DNA of 64,000 bases from Sphingomonas sp. AP4-R1 (lineage in GTDB: Bacteria > Pseudomonadota > Alphaproteobacteria > Sphingomonadales > Sphingomonadaceae), in NCBI RefSeq assembly GCF_013113735.1, contig NZ_CP053346.1, forward strand, positions 1,688,001 to 1,752,000. Direction: 5' to 3'. Positions 8,285 to 17,071 of the stretch are shown piece after piece. The position numbers and the translations under genes are program-made. The notes below the pieces were generated by a model. The model made no database searches. It was not told where the DNA came from and was given only the letters and a program-made list of their open reading frames with translations. The first letter of the stretch is position 1; every line of letters starts with the position of its first letter.

Positions 8285-9607
8285 CTAGACTTGGCGCAAA
8301 CGAGGCGTCTCCATTGAGAGCGGCTTCCAGCGACCATATGCGCCGGCCCTGATCAGCCACTCCGCAGGCCCCATCGAAAACTTGCGCAGCCACAGCACGG
8401 CAAAGATCCCGGTCGCGACCCAGATCGTGACGGCAACCGCCATCAAACCCGAAAAACTAAGTAAGCCGACCATTCCACAACCATAAAAGAAGATCGACGT
8501 CAGCACGGACTGAAGGCTGTAGGTGGTCAACGACATGCGCCCCAGCGACCGCAGAGCCGTGGCTTTGCCTAAGGCTCCGAAACGGAAAAGGAGCGTGAAC
8601 AGCGAGAGATGCCCCACGCTCACACACAGGCGAGCGGGCTCGTAAATGAAAGAGCGAAGCGCGGATATCTCCGGAATGACGCGATGAGGTTCGGCCTCAA
8701 ATCCCGTCCGGGCGAGCCATCCCAAAGCTGCCAGTCTTAGGGTCAAGCCGACACCGTATCCCACCAAACAGACAATGACATAGGTTCTGCTTTGGGCCTG
8801 GGCCGTAACAAATCCTGTCCGATAAAGGCCGAGGCCGATCAGCATGAGGCTCAGGCATTCGGCGACGCTCGGCCAACTCCATGTCGATAGATGGCGGGCA
8901 ACCCAACCATTTGCGCTCCAGGCGAGAAGAGTTCCCAGATGAGTGCGTTGTTGGATTTCGTCGTTAACGGTCGAGGGGCTTGGATACAGCGCGTCATGAG
9001 CACCGCGTGCGGCATCCAGCGATTTTTGCTGCGCGGGGGTCAATGTCTGACTACGGGCCTTCGCATCCTCCGCTTGGGCCGCAACCACAAAATTCTGGCT
9101 GCGTTCGTAGGTTACATAGGCGCGCAATCCGCATAGTCCGAGAAGTATCAGGGCGGCAAAGAGCCACAACGTCCGCAGCCGAGATACGCGGAACGCCAAC
9201 AGCGCGAGCCCGGCAATTCCATAATCCCAAAGAACTTCGCCCGGCCACATGAAAACGGCAAACTGAATGACGCCGAAACCCAGCAGGATCAGACACCGGC
9301 GTGTCCAAACATCTACGGGTGTGATCTGAGGATTCGGCCCCTCGGTTCGCTTGAGCATCAACGCCATGCCGACTCCGAAAAGCATCATAAACATTCCGCG
9401 GGCCGGTCCCTCAAAAAGAACCTGCAGAACACTCCATAAAATGCGATTCAAATCCCAGTGAGACGGATAGAGGAGGCCCTCGCGGTCTCCGACCGTCCCC
9501 ATGACAACGACGTTGACGGGCAAAATCGCGCAAAAGGCTATTCCGCGCAACAGGTCGAGATTGGCGATCCGATCGCTGGCACTCGTCGATGTAATGGCAT
9601 TGCTCAT
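8285..9607 (-). CDS. DUF418-type integral membrane protein
   Basis: About 440 residues from an ATG at 9607, reading MSNAITSTSASDRIANLDLLRG. The opening RIANLDLLRGIAFCAILPVN is typical of the YeiB/DUF418 membrane family, as is the RMSLTTYSLQSVL segment in the C-terminal half. There are about ten hydrophobic stretches. No biochemical function is established for the family, although a transport-related role has been suggested. The gene stands alone between the two carbohydrate clusters. Its base composition is visibly less GC-rich than its neighbours, with more AT-ending codons, and a palindromic repeat lies just upstream. These are signs of later insertion. Confidence 0.85.
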   Translation of the reverse strand: MSNAITSTSASDRIANLDLLRGIAFCAILPVNVVVMGTVGDREGLLYPSHWDLNRILWSVLQVLFEGPARGMFMMLFGVGMALMLKRTEGPNPQITPVDVWTRRCLILLGFGVIQFAVFMWPGEVLWDYGIAGLALLAFRVSRLRTLWLFAALILLGLCGLRAYVTYERSQNFVVAAQAEDAKARSQTLTPAQQKSLDAARGAHDALYPSPSTVNDEIQQRTHLGTLLAWSANGWVARHLSTWSWPSVAECLSLMLIGLGLYRTGFVTAQAQSRTYVIVCLVGYGVGLTLRLAALGWLARTGFEAEPHRVIPEISALRSFIYEPARLCVSVGHLSLFTLLFRFGALGKATALRSLGRMSLTTYSLQSVLTSIFFYGCGMVGLLSFSGLMAVAVTIWVATGIFAVLWLRKFSMGPAEWLIRAGAYGRWKPLSMETPRLRQV

Positions 9608-9671
9608 TCTTGCAGCCTCGACCGGTGCCCCGCGATTGCTAGCAGGGAGACGGCCGTTTTCCACCAATAAC

Positions 9672-9775
9672 CGTCGTTCCCGCGAAGGCGGGAAGCCATG
9701 GATTCCACAACTTGTCGTTGAGCTTCCCAGCGGTGGCCTGCCGTCCATGGATTCCCGCCTTCGCGGGAATGACGA
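9672..9775. repeat. Palindromic intergenic repeat, family B (pair)
   Basis: Two inverted copies of a CGTCATTCCCGCGAAGGCGG-like unit face each other (9672-9703 and 9746-9775), each a small hairpin by itself, with GATTCC next to each. They fill most of the 231-bp gap between the DUF418 gene and the GH43 gene; nothing else is seen there. Related copies are at 32269 and 36697. Confidence 0.85.
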
Positions 9776-9838
9776 GGGGTGGGAGGCGAGGGGGCGCTCT
9801 CTATTCTAACGCCGCCTCTGTTCTAACGCCGCCGCACC

Positions 9839-10807
9839 CTACTTCAGCACCACCTCGGTCGGGGCGTTGCGGTCCACCGTCACCACGCCACCGGCCTCGT
9901 GCAACTCCGTCATCTGGATCACGGTGCGGCGGCCCCAGGCGGGGTTGGTGGCGGCTTGCGGTTCGCCGGTCTGGTGGACGAAATAGATCAGGTAGGCACG
10001 GTCACCCGCGACGATCACGTCGGGATGCTGGCCCTTGGCGCGGTCCGTCTCGGCCTGGCCCGCATCGGCCACCAGATAGTCGGACTGCCGCGTCCAGTGC
10101 GTGCCGTCATCGGAGCGCATCACCAGCAGCCCCTTCCACGCATCCGAGATCAGCCACCACTTCCCCTTCCAGCGGAAGGCCTTGGGGCCTTCGCCGGGGG
10201 TTTCGGTCAGGCGGTCCTTCACCGTCCAGTGGACGAGATCGTTGCTGTCGGCGGTGCGGATCGCCTTGTTCATCCGCTCATCGTTGAAGAACAGGCGATA
10301 GCCGCCCTCGGGCAGCGCCGCGACGCTGGCATCGATGATCCGGTCCGATCCCAGCTCCAGCCGCTCGCCGCACTGCCAGCTCTTCAGATCCTTGCTGGTG
10401 AGGTGGACGAGGAAGCGCGGCGCGTTCCAGTCCTTGAACACGCCCGGCACCACCGTGATCCACATGTGCCACAGGCCGTTGAAGCGCTCGACATCGGGCG
10501 CCCACAAGGTCTCGCCGGTGCAGGACTTGGGGATGGCCGCGATGCCGCCATAGCGCCAGTGTGCGCCGTCCTTCGATCGGGCGATGCCGATGTGGGTGGC
10601 GTGGAACCAGCTGACGTCCTTGGGGTCCGCTGCGGGCGGCAGCGAGGCGCGGCGGTTCGTGTAGAACATCACCCACTCGCCCGTCTTCGGATCGTGGACC
10701 GTCGTCGGATCGGCGGCGCCGTCATAAACTGGATCGCGGAACAGGGGTTTCGGGGCGATGACGGGCTGCGCCGTGGCAGCGGCTGCGAAAGCGAGAAGAC
10801 CGATCAT
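9839..10807 (-). CDS. GH43-like glycosidase, exported
   Basis: About 322 residues starting at the ATG whose last bases overlap the stop of the sugar symporter gene (ATGA at 10807-10804). A short signal peptide (MIGLLAFAAAATA) leads to a beta-propeller with YDGAADPTTVHDP (first Asp), TLWAPDVERFNGLWHMW, and DRIIDASVAAL (second Asp). GEGPKAFRWKGKWWL probably carries the acid Glu. Family GH43/GH117-like enzymes remove arabinose, galactose or related units. This is the last gene of the long - strand cluster. It differs clearly in sequence from the other GH43-like protein at 6249, so it is not a recent duplicate. Confidence 0.8.
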   Translation of the reverse strand: MIGLLAFAAAATAQPVIAPKPLFRDPVYDGAADPTTVHDPKTGEWVMFYTNRRASLPPAADPKDVSWFHATHIGIARSKDGAHWRYGGIAAIPKSCTGETLWAPDVERFNGLWHMWITVVPGVFKDWNAPRFLVHLTSKDLKSWQCGERLELGSDRIIDASVAALPEGGYRLFFNDERMNKAIRTADSNDLVHWTVKDRLTETPGEGPKAFRWKGKWWLISDAWKGLLVMRSDDGTHWTRQSDYLVADAGQAETDRAKGQHPDVIVAGDRAYLIYFVHQTGEPQAATNPAWGRRTVIQMTELHEAGGVVTVDRNAPTEVVLK

Positions 10808-12318
10808 TTCGCCGCCACCGGATTGGCCCCCCACAGTTGGTCATAGCGCCAGCCTGACAGGTCCTCGACGATGTGGCCATGCTCGGGCGTGGTTGGTGCG
10901 GTGTGGCCGGCGCGCAGATGCTCGATCTCGGCCATCAGGATGCCGTGCGTGCGCGGCGTGAGGCGGAAGCGACTGGAGACGAAGATGCCGAAGGCCAGCA
11001 TCGCGATCGTGCCCGCGCCCATCACGCCCACGATCGCGGCGATCGCGGTGGGGCTCTGCGTGGTCGCCTTCGAGACGAAGCCGGACCATTCCATCACCTG
11101 CCCCACGAGGATCACGGCGAGCGCCTGGCTCATCTTGCGCACGAACGTCATCACGCCGGCGAACGCGCCCTCGCGGCGGCGTCCGGTGACGATCTCGTCC
11201 ACGTCGGCCATGTAATTGTAGGTAGCCCACGGAATGTAGTTGAGCGCGCCGCGGCCCAGCCCTGCGAACACCACCGGCACCCAGAAGAGAGCAGAGGTGG
11301 CGGGATAGCCCGCCGCATACATGGCGAGGAAGATCACCACGCCGATCGCGAAGCTGATCGCCGCCATGCGATAGGCGGCGGCGGGCGACAGCTTCAGCGC
11401 GAAATTGATCGCGAGGATCACCGCCACGAACTGCACGATATACGTCACGCCCACCAGATTGGCGACGATCGCGGTGGAGCCGGCCAGCGCGAAGATCACG
11501 AAATAGGTGAAGGCCGCGTTGTAGATGTCCTGGCTGATATAGCCGCCCAGATACATGCCGAGATGCAGGCGGAAGGCGCGGATGCGCAATGTGGAGAAGA
11601 GGTTGCGATAGAGCGCCTTGAACGCGGCGCCCAGCGTGGGGCTGCTGCGGGCGGCCTCTTCCTCGTCCAGGCCCGGCGGGCGGGCGCGTTCCCAGCTGAA
11701 CGCGTAGAGCAAACCGGCGGCGGCCATGAACAGGCCGGAGAAGATGATGCCCATGTAGAGATAGGTGTCGGGCGAATCCGGGCCGAGCCAGGAGATCAGC
11801 CAGCCGGGCAGGAACGCCGCGCCGATCGCCGAGCATTGGCCGAGCAGGATGCGCGCGCCGGCGAACTTCGCCTTCGTCCGGTAGTCGGTCGACATTTCGG
11901 AGGCGAGCGTCTCGTAGGGGATGATCTCCATCGCGTAGACCATCTCGAACAGCACGTAGGTGACGAGATAATACCAGAAATTCTGGCCCGCGACCCACAT
12001 GATGGCGAAGCTGGGCAAGAGCGGGATGGCGGCGAGGATGAAGAAGCGCCGCCGCCCGAATTTGCGCCCCAGCCAACTGCGGCCGATATTGTCGGAGAGA
12101 TAGCCGATCGTGGGGCTGGTGAACGCATCCAGCACGCGCGCGACGCCGAAGATGATCGTCGCCTGCGCCGCGGAGAGCCCGCAGAAGCTGGTGTAGAAGA
12201 TCAGGATCCACGTGCTGATGACGGCCATCGATCCCGCGCCCAGCACGTCGTTCGAGCCGTAGGCGACGAGATTGTACCAGCGCACGGGCCGGGCGGGGGG
12301 CAAAACGGCCGAGGCCAT
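10804..12318 (-). CDS. GPH-family (MelB-like) sugar:cation symporter
   Basis: A 504-residue major-facilitator protein with twelve predicted membrane spans. The N-terminal YNLVAYGSNDVLGAGSMA and the loop DAFTSPTIGYLSDN are typical of the glycoside-pentoside-hexuronide:cation symporter family (MelB, XynB/YicJ types), as is the YMADVDEIVTGRRREG loop near residue 370. It probably imports a uronic acid or short oligosaccharide made by the surrounding hydrolases. It overlaps the downstream GH43 gene by four bases. The transported sugar cannot be decided from sequence. Confidence 0.88.
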   Translation of the reverse strand: MASAVLPPARPVRWYNLVAYGSNDVLGAGSMAVISTWILIFYTSFCGLSAAQATIIFGVARVLDAFTSPTIGYLSDNIGRSWLGRKFGRRRFFILAAIPLLPSFAIMWVAGQNFWYYLVTYVLFEMVYAMEIIPYETLASEMSTDYRTKAKFAGARILLGQCSAIGAAFLPGWLISWLGPDSPDTYLYMGIIFSGLFMAAAGLLYAFSWERARPPGLDEEEAARSSPTLGAAFKALYRNLFSTLRIRAFRLHLGMYLGGYISQDIYNAAFTYFVIFALAGSTAIVANLVGVTYIVQFVAVILAINFALKLSPAAAYRMAAISFAIGVVIFLAMYAAGYPATSALFWVPVVFAGLGRGALNYIPWATYNYMADVDEIVTGRRREGAFAGVMTFVRKMSQALAVILVGQVMEWSGFVSKATTQSPTAIAAIVGVMGAGTIAMLAFGIFVSSRFRLTPRTHGILMAEIEHLRAGHTAPTTPEHGHIVEDLSGWRYDQLWGANPVAAK

Positions 12319-12369
12319 GATCGTCTTCTACTCCTCAACCATCCACGGGATGGGTTTCACTCAATTCCC

Positions 12370-12454
12370 GCTTGCCCTGAGCCTGTCGAAAGGCCGTCCT
12401 TTTCTCAGCGGGAGATAAGAAGGACGGTGCTTCGACAGGCTCAGCACGAACGGG
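12370..12454. repeat. Palindromic intergenic repeat, family A
   Basis: Left arm CCCTGAGCCTGTCGAA and right arm TTCGACAGGCTCAGCACGAA enclose the inverted inner pair GTCCTTTTCT / AGAAGGAC. It lies in the 165-bp gap between the GH127 gene and the symporter gene, so it could act as an attenuator or transcript-stabilising hairpin within the cluster. Confidence 0.85.
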
Positions 12455-12483
12455 GGATAGGGGGCTCTACATGCGTTGGTTCG

Positions 12484-14307
12484 CTACACCGCCACCACCT
12501 GATAGAGGCGGGTCGGGCGGGCGGCCTCGATGGCGGAATAGGGCAGGAAATCCTTGGGACCGCTGTCGGTGGCGACGGTCCAGCGCGGGTTCGTCCCGTC
12601 CTGCGTCGCGCCCAGCAGATCCTCGCGGCGGAAGGTGACGAGATGGTCGCCCGTCTGGAACAGGGCCAGCGGCCCGCGCATCAGCGCCACGCGGCGCGGC
12701 GTTTCGGCCTCCACCGCCTCCAGCCGCAGCGGCGTGGCGAAGGCGAGGCTCACCCGATCGCCATCGGACCAGGTGCGGACGATCTCGGCGAACTGGCCGG
12801 GGCGGATCGCGGCGCCGGAGGGCTGGCCGTTGACGGTGAGCGTCGCGCCCGCCGTCGCCCATGCCGGGATGCGCAAGCGCAGCGCGAAGCGGCGCGGTTT
12901 GCGCGTCGCGACGGTCAACTGCGTCTCTGGGGTGACCGGATAGGTGGTGCGCTGCGTGAGCGTCACCCCCTGCCAGCGCACCTCCGAGGGCAGATAGAGG
13001 TTCACGAACACGCCGCCTGCATCATGCAGATAGGCGCTGATGCCATAGTCGGCGACCAGCTGGCCGATCGTGCCCGAGCAGCAGGGGCATTGATATTCGA
13101 AATAGGTCTTGGCGCCGATGCTGCTGTAATCGGCATAATAGAAAGCGGTGCCATTGGGTTTCAGCGGCAGCACGCCCAGTGCCGCGTTGAACAGCAGGCG
13201 CTCCATCGCATCGCCCCAGCGGCTGTCACCGGTCGCGCGGATCAGCGAGCGGGCGATCTTGAAATGACCGTAGCAGCCGCACGGCGCCTCGAAGCTGGCA
13301 TGGGTATTCTCCAGCGATTTGCCGAGCGCGCCCTCGCCGGGCTTCACGAAGCCTTCGGCCGGGCCCCAGCCGCCGGTGGCGAAGCTCTGCTGCTCGACGA
13401 ACTGGAGGCCGTTGCGCGCGGCGCGCAGATGCTTCTCGCTGCCGTCCACCGCCCATGCCTGCATCGCCGACGAGAGCGCGTTGACGTGGCTGTAGGCGTG
13501 GTTGCCAGCCAGCACATTCTGCCCGGCCGCGAGCGGATCGAAATAGGGCGCGTCGTAGAGATAGCGCCGCGCCATCACGCGGTAGCGATCGCCGCCGCCC
13601 AGCGTGGCCGCGCGGTAGAGATTTTCGGGTAGCGTGTAGCTCTCGTCCCAGGTCTGCGCCTCGTTGGCGTGGGGACGCGCGCGCATCTCGGGGCGGGAGA
13701 GCGCCTTTTCGGGAAGGTGGGGCAAAGCCGCGTCGGTCGCCTTGCCCAGCAATGCCATCGCGCCGGGCGTGCCGGCATAGGCATGCGCGTCGATCAGGCC
13801 GACCGCGATCTTGTCATAGGTGTAGGCGGGAAGCGCGTAATTCTCGCCGTAGAAAGCCGAGACCAGCGTCGGCCCCATCGCATCGACCAGACGGCCGACC
13901 TTCGCGCGGGTGGCGGCATCGCCGGCGACAGCGGACAGGCGCGCGAGCGCGGACACATATTGCCCCAGCGTGTGGCCGGGGATGAAGCCGTGCATATCGC
14001 GCGGGGGCAGGAAATTGGCGGAGAAATTATACCAGCCGCCGAGGTCCGGTCCCGGCGCGGCGAGGCCCGCACGCTGGCGGAAAGGCTTGAGCAGCGCATC
14101 CTCGTCCATCGCCATCAAGGCGGCGTGGGTGGCGCGTTGCTGGTCGAGCGCGGGGCCTTCCAGCAGGGTGACGTCGCCATAGTCGAACTGGTCGATCGGC
14201 AGGCGCCGGCCGGAGGCTGCGGCTCCGGCGGCGGGGAAGGGCGCGGCGGCGAGGGCGGCGCTCCCCGCGATCAGCATGTCACGGCGAGAGGGCTGGAAGG
14301 CGCTCAT
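12484..14307 (-). CDS. GH127-type beta-L-arabinofuranosidase (DUF1680), Tat-exported
   Basis: 607 residues. The N terminus SRRDMLIAGSAALAAAP is a twin-arginine signal, so the enzyme is exported folded. The (alpha/alpha)6 barrel shows GGWYNFSANFLPPRDMHGF, GHTLGQYVSALA and TYDKIAVGLIDA. The zinc/cysteine catalytic region is recognisable from EAPCGCYGHFK and the CPCCSGT triplet, which match the catalytic Cys cluster of GH127/GH146. The C-terminal third is beta-rich. These enzymes release beta-linked L-arabinofuranose. The stop codon lies after an overlap-coupled upstream GH28-like gene (ATGA at 14307-14304). GH146 would be the main alternative family. Confidence 0.85.
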   Translation of the reverse strand: MSAFQPSRRDMLIAGSAALAAAPFPAAGAAASGRRLPIDQFDYGDVTLLEGPALDQQRATHAALMAMDEDALLKPFRQRAGLAAPGPDLGGWYNFSANFLPPRDMHGFIPGHTLGQYVSALARLSAVAGDAATRAKVGRLVDAMGPTLVSAFYGENYALPAYTYDKIAVGLIDAHAYAGTPGAMALLGKATDAALPHLPEKALSRPEMRARPHANEAQTWDESYTLPENLYRAATLGGGDRYRVMARRYLYDAPYFDPLAAGQNVLAGNHAYSHVNALSSAMQAWAVDGSEKHLRAARNGLQFVEQQSFATGGWGPAEGFVKPGEGALGKSLENTHASFEAPCGCYGHFKIARSLIRATGDSRWGDAMERLLFNAALGVLPLKPNGTAFYYADYSSIGAKTYFEYQCPCCSGTIGQLVADYGISAYLHDAGGVFVNLYLPSEVRWQGVTLTQRTTYPVTPETQLTVATRKPRRFALRLRIPAWATAGATLTVNGQPSGAAIRPGQFAEIVRTWSDGDRVSLAFATPLRLEAVEAETPRRVALMRGPLALFQTGDHLVTFRREDLLGATQDGTNPRWTVATDSGPKDFLPYSAIEAARPTRLYQVVAV

Positions 14308-15899
14308 GCGGTCGGCATCCTGACGATCCCCGCCGCGCGGAGGCCCGTGGTGGAACGCTGCGCGAAAACGGGCGACGCGGCCGGCACCTTCAGCCCCGTA
14401 ATGTCGCAGCCGTCAACGTTGCCGAGCCACACGGCCGGCCGGGCATCGGCGGCGCGGGTGCGGACCTCGACATGCGACAGCTCGATATTGCGGGCATGGC
14501 GGACGAAGAAGCCGCTCGCCGGCAGCGGGCCGAACCGATCGGGATCGGGATAGGTGGTGTCGGCCTCGGGCGGATCGATCGCGGCCATCGCCGCATCGCC
14601 GCCGCCGGGCAGGCTGAGGAAGACATTGCTGATCTTCACATCCTCGACCGGGAAACCCTCCACGCCCGCGACGATCGCCGGATAGAGCGAGGTGCCCATG
14701 CAGGTGACATTGTCGATCAGCACGCGCCGCATCGATCCCACGGGCACGCCCTTGGGCCCGCGCATCCGCCGCCCCAGCCGCAGGAAGAGCGGAGCCGAGA
14801 GACAATCGCGCATCGTGATGTTGCTGACGGCGATATCCTCCATGATCGCGCCGTCCACCGTCTCCAGCGCGAGGCCCCAGCATTTGTCGAACACGCAATT
14901 GCTGATCGTGATGTTCTTGAAGCCGCCGTTCGATTCCGTGCCGCATTTGATGCGGCCGAGCAGCCACGTGTCGCGGCTGCGCTGGAGCGGCTTGTACGTG
15001 GCATCGAGCAGCGTGCCGACCACATAGCTGCCGGTGACGTGGCAGTTCGTGATGGTGACGTTCTCCGTCGGCCGCGCATAGCCCAGCGCGAACGAGGATT
15101 TGGGCACGATCGCGTCGTCATACGGCGAGTTCACCGTGCAATTGCTGACGCGCACATTCTTGCAGCAATCGATGTCGAAGCCGTCGCGATTGGTGTCGAC
15201 CGTCAGATTGTCGATGACGAGATTGTCGACGCCGGTGGCGAGCAACGCGAACCAGCCGCCCTCCAGCACGGAGAAATCACGCAACTGCACGTTGCGGCAA
15301 TTCTTGAGCGCGATCGATTTGCAGCCGACGCCGGGCAGTTCCGCCTTCGGCTTGTCGGGATCGGGATGGCCGCGGCTCAGCCCCTTGCCCCAGATCAGGC
15401 CATCGCCAACGATGGCGATGTCGTGCAGGCCTTCGCCGTAGATCAGGCTGTTGCGCCAGTGATTGTGGCCATAATCCTGAAAGGGCTCGATCGCCGGATC
15501 CTGCGGCTCGGCCGGATCATAGCCGCCGCGCGTGGTGCCCTCGAGCGGCACCGAGGCGGCGAGGATCGTGGCGCCGCGATCGAGGTAGAGCGTGATCATG
15601 CTCTTCAGGTGGATCGTGTAGCAGGCATAGGTGCCGGGCGGCACATAGACGGTGCCGCCGCCCCGCGACGCGGCGGCCTCGATCGCGCGATCGATGGCGG
15701 GGGAGTCGATCGTCCTGCCGTCGCCCTTCGCGCCGAAATCGCGGATGTTGAGGAAGCCGCCCGTGGGCGACACCCCCAATTGCCGCGCCGCGCGCACGGG
15801 CAGGGTCGTGAGCGCGGCAAGACAGGCGGCTCCGCCCAGCAGGTGGCGGCGGTGATAACCGCCCTCCGCCTGCAGGATCGAAGTCGCCTCGTTCCGCAT
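14304..15899 (-). CDS. GH28-like right-handed beta-helix glycosidase (copy 1)
   Basis: 531 residues with an RRHLLGGAACLAAL export signal, then the pectin-lyase-fold opening NIRDFGAKGDGRTIDSPAID shared by GH28 proteins. A beta-helix follows. The catalytic region is divergent: NRDGFDIDCC stands where polygalacturonases have NTDG, and SPYDDAIVPKS keeps the Asp pair. GTESNGGFKNI and GLALETVDG replace the usual His-containing GHG and RIK motifs. This pattern fits exo-acting rhamnogalacturonan-directed members better than polygalacturonase. It overlaps the GH105 stop by one base and GH127 by four. Copy 2 at 20615 shares the same altered motifs. Confidence 0.82.
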   Translation of the reverse strand: MRNEATSILQAEGGYHRRHLLGGAACLAALTTLPVRAARQLGVSPTGGFLNIRDFGAKGDGRTIDSPAIDRAIEAAASRGGGTVYVPPGTYACYTIHLKSMITLYLDRGATILAASVPLEGTTRGGYDPAEPQDPAIEPFQDYGHNHWRNSLIYGEGLHDIAIVGDGLIWGKGLSRGHPDPDKPKAELPGVGCKSIALKNCRNVQLRDFSVLEGGWFALLATGVDNLVIDNLTVDTNRDGFDIDCCKNVRVSNCTVNSPYDDAIVPKSSFALGYARPTENVTITNCHVTGSYVVGTLLDATYKPLQRSRDTWLLGRIKCGTESNGGFKNITISNCVFDKCWGLALETVDGAIMEDIAVSNITMRDCLSAPLFLRLGRRMRGPKGVPVGSMRRVLIDNVTCMGTSLYPAIVAGVEGFPVEDVKISNVFLSLPGGGDAAMAAIDPPEADTTYPDPDRFGPLPASGFFVRHARNIELSHVEVRTRAADARPAVWLGNVDGCDITGLKVPAASPVFAQRSTTGLRAAGIVRMPTA

Positions 15900-17014
15900 C
15901 AGATGTAGGTCCGCAGGAATTCGCCCAGAGCGATCATCGCGAGGCTCTGGCCATAGGGCATCGAAGTCAAGGCGATGTCCTTGTAGAATTGCTGCGTGTC
16001 GCCCATCGCGGTGCCGAACGACACCTGCTTCAGCTCGCCCGCATCGTCGATATTGGCGAGGACGCCCTTCACCGCGCGGATGCCGACTTCCTCATAATGG
16101 CGCGGCAGATAGCCCTTCCGCACGCCCTTCAGGATGCCATAGGCGAAGCCCGCCGTGGCCGAGGCCTCGAGATACGAGGTCGGATCGACGATCAGCGTGT
16201 GCCACAGGCCGGTCTCGGCATCCTGCGTCTCGGCCAGAGTCTTCACCTGGGCGGCGAGCGTATCGATCAGGAAGGTGCGGAGCGCATCGCCCTGCGGCAG
16301 ATCGAGGATCTCGATGATCTCGGGGATCGCGATCGTCACCCAGCAATTGCCGCGCGCCCACAGGGCTTCCGCGAAATTGTGGCGGCCGTTGAAATCCCAA
16401 CCGTGGAACCAGAGGCCGGTCTTCTTGTCGAACAGATATTTGATGTGGATGAGGAACTGGCGCTTGGCCTCTTCCACATAATGCGGGCGGTTCAGCAGCA
16501 GGCCGATCTTGGCCAGCGGCAGCACCGACATCATCAGCGTGTCGTCCCACATCTCGCCGGGGTTCACATCGTTATAGACGATGTGCTGGAAGCCGCCTTC
16601 CTCCGTCTTGGGCAGGCCGTCCGGCGCCATCAGCCACTCGGCCCACGTATCCAGATACGGGATGTAGCGGGGATCGGGCTCGTACTCATACAGATAGGCC
16701 AGCGTGATGAACGGGGCCATCGTGTTGATGTTCTTGGTGGGCGTGCCCTCGGCGAAGCGGTCCTCGAACCACTGCTTGATCACCGCCAGCGCCTTCTTGT
16801 CGCCGGTCTGCTCGAACAGGCGCCACAGGCCGAACAGGCCGACGCCGTGGGTCCATTCCCAGCCGGCCCAGCCCTTGGTGTCGATGATCCGGCCGTCTTC
16901 CAGGTGAAGCAGGAACTCGCCCGTCTCGTCCTTGATGTTCAGCAGATTGTCGATGAGCTTGTCGATGGCGGTGGTGACGGTGCCGTGCGGCACGTCATGG
17001 GTAAGGGCGGCCAA
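15899..17014 (-). CDS. GH105 unsaturated (rhamno)galacturonyl hydrolase
   Basis: 371 residues, close to the 373 of Bacillus YteR. The (alpha/alpha)6-barrel family is recognised from GWAGWEWTHGVGLFGLWR, KNINTMAPF, NPGEMWDDTLMMS (with the catalytic Asp) and FNGRHNFAEALWARGNCW. No signal peptide, so it acts in the cytoplasm. It removes the unsaturated uronic acid left at the non-reducing end after lyase cleavage, handing rhamnose-terminated pieces to the rhamnose pathway. It is followed without gap by GH28-like copy 1 and preceded by GH35. Unsaturated glucuronyl instead of galacturonyl specificity is possible. Confidence 0.92.
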   Translation of the reverse strand: MAALTHDVPHGTVTTAIDKLIDNLLNIKDETGEFLLHLEDGRIIDTKGWAGWEWTHGVGLFGLWRLFEQTGDKKALAVIKQWFEDRFAEGTPTKNINTMAPFITLAYLYEYEPDPRYIPYLDTWAEWLMAPDGLPKTEEGGFQHIVYNDVNPGEMWDDTLMMSVLPLAKIGLLLNRPHYVEEAKRQFLIHIKYLFDKKTGLWFHGWDFNGRHNFAEALWARGNCWVTIAIPEIIEILDLPQGDALRTFLIDTLAAQVKTLAETQDAETGLWHTLIVDPTSYLEASATAGFAYGILKGVRKGYLPRHYEEVGIRAVKGVLANIDDAGELKQVSFGTAMGDTQQFYKDIALTSMPYGQSLAMIALGEFLRTYI

Positions 17015-17071
17015 TTTAGTCTCCTGTTGAAAGCTGCGGCGCGGGGCGCCGGATGAAGCGGTTGGAAAAGA

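Noticed and set aside
10873..13632. A 919-residue open frame on the + strand
   Set aside because: It lies antisense to the symporter and GH127 genes, is rich in His, Arg and Gly and has no recognisable domain; such frames are a by-product of high GC with strong third-position bias.
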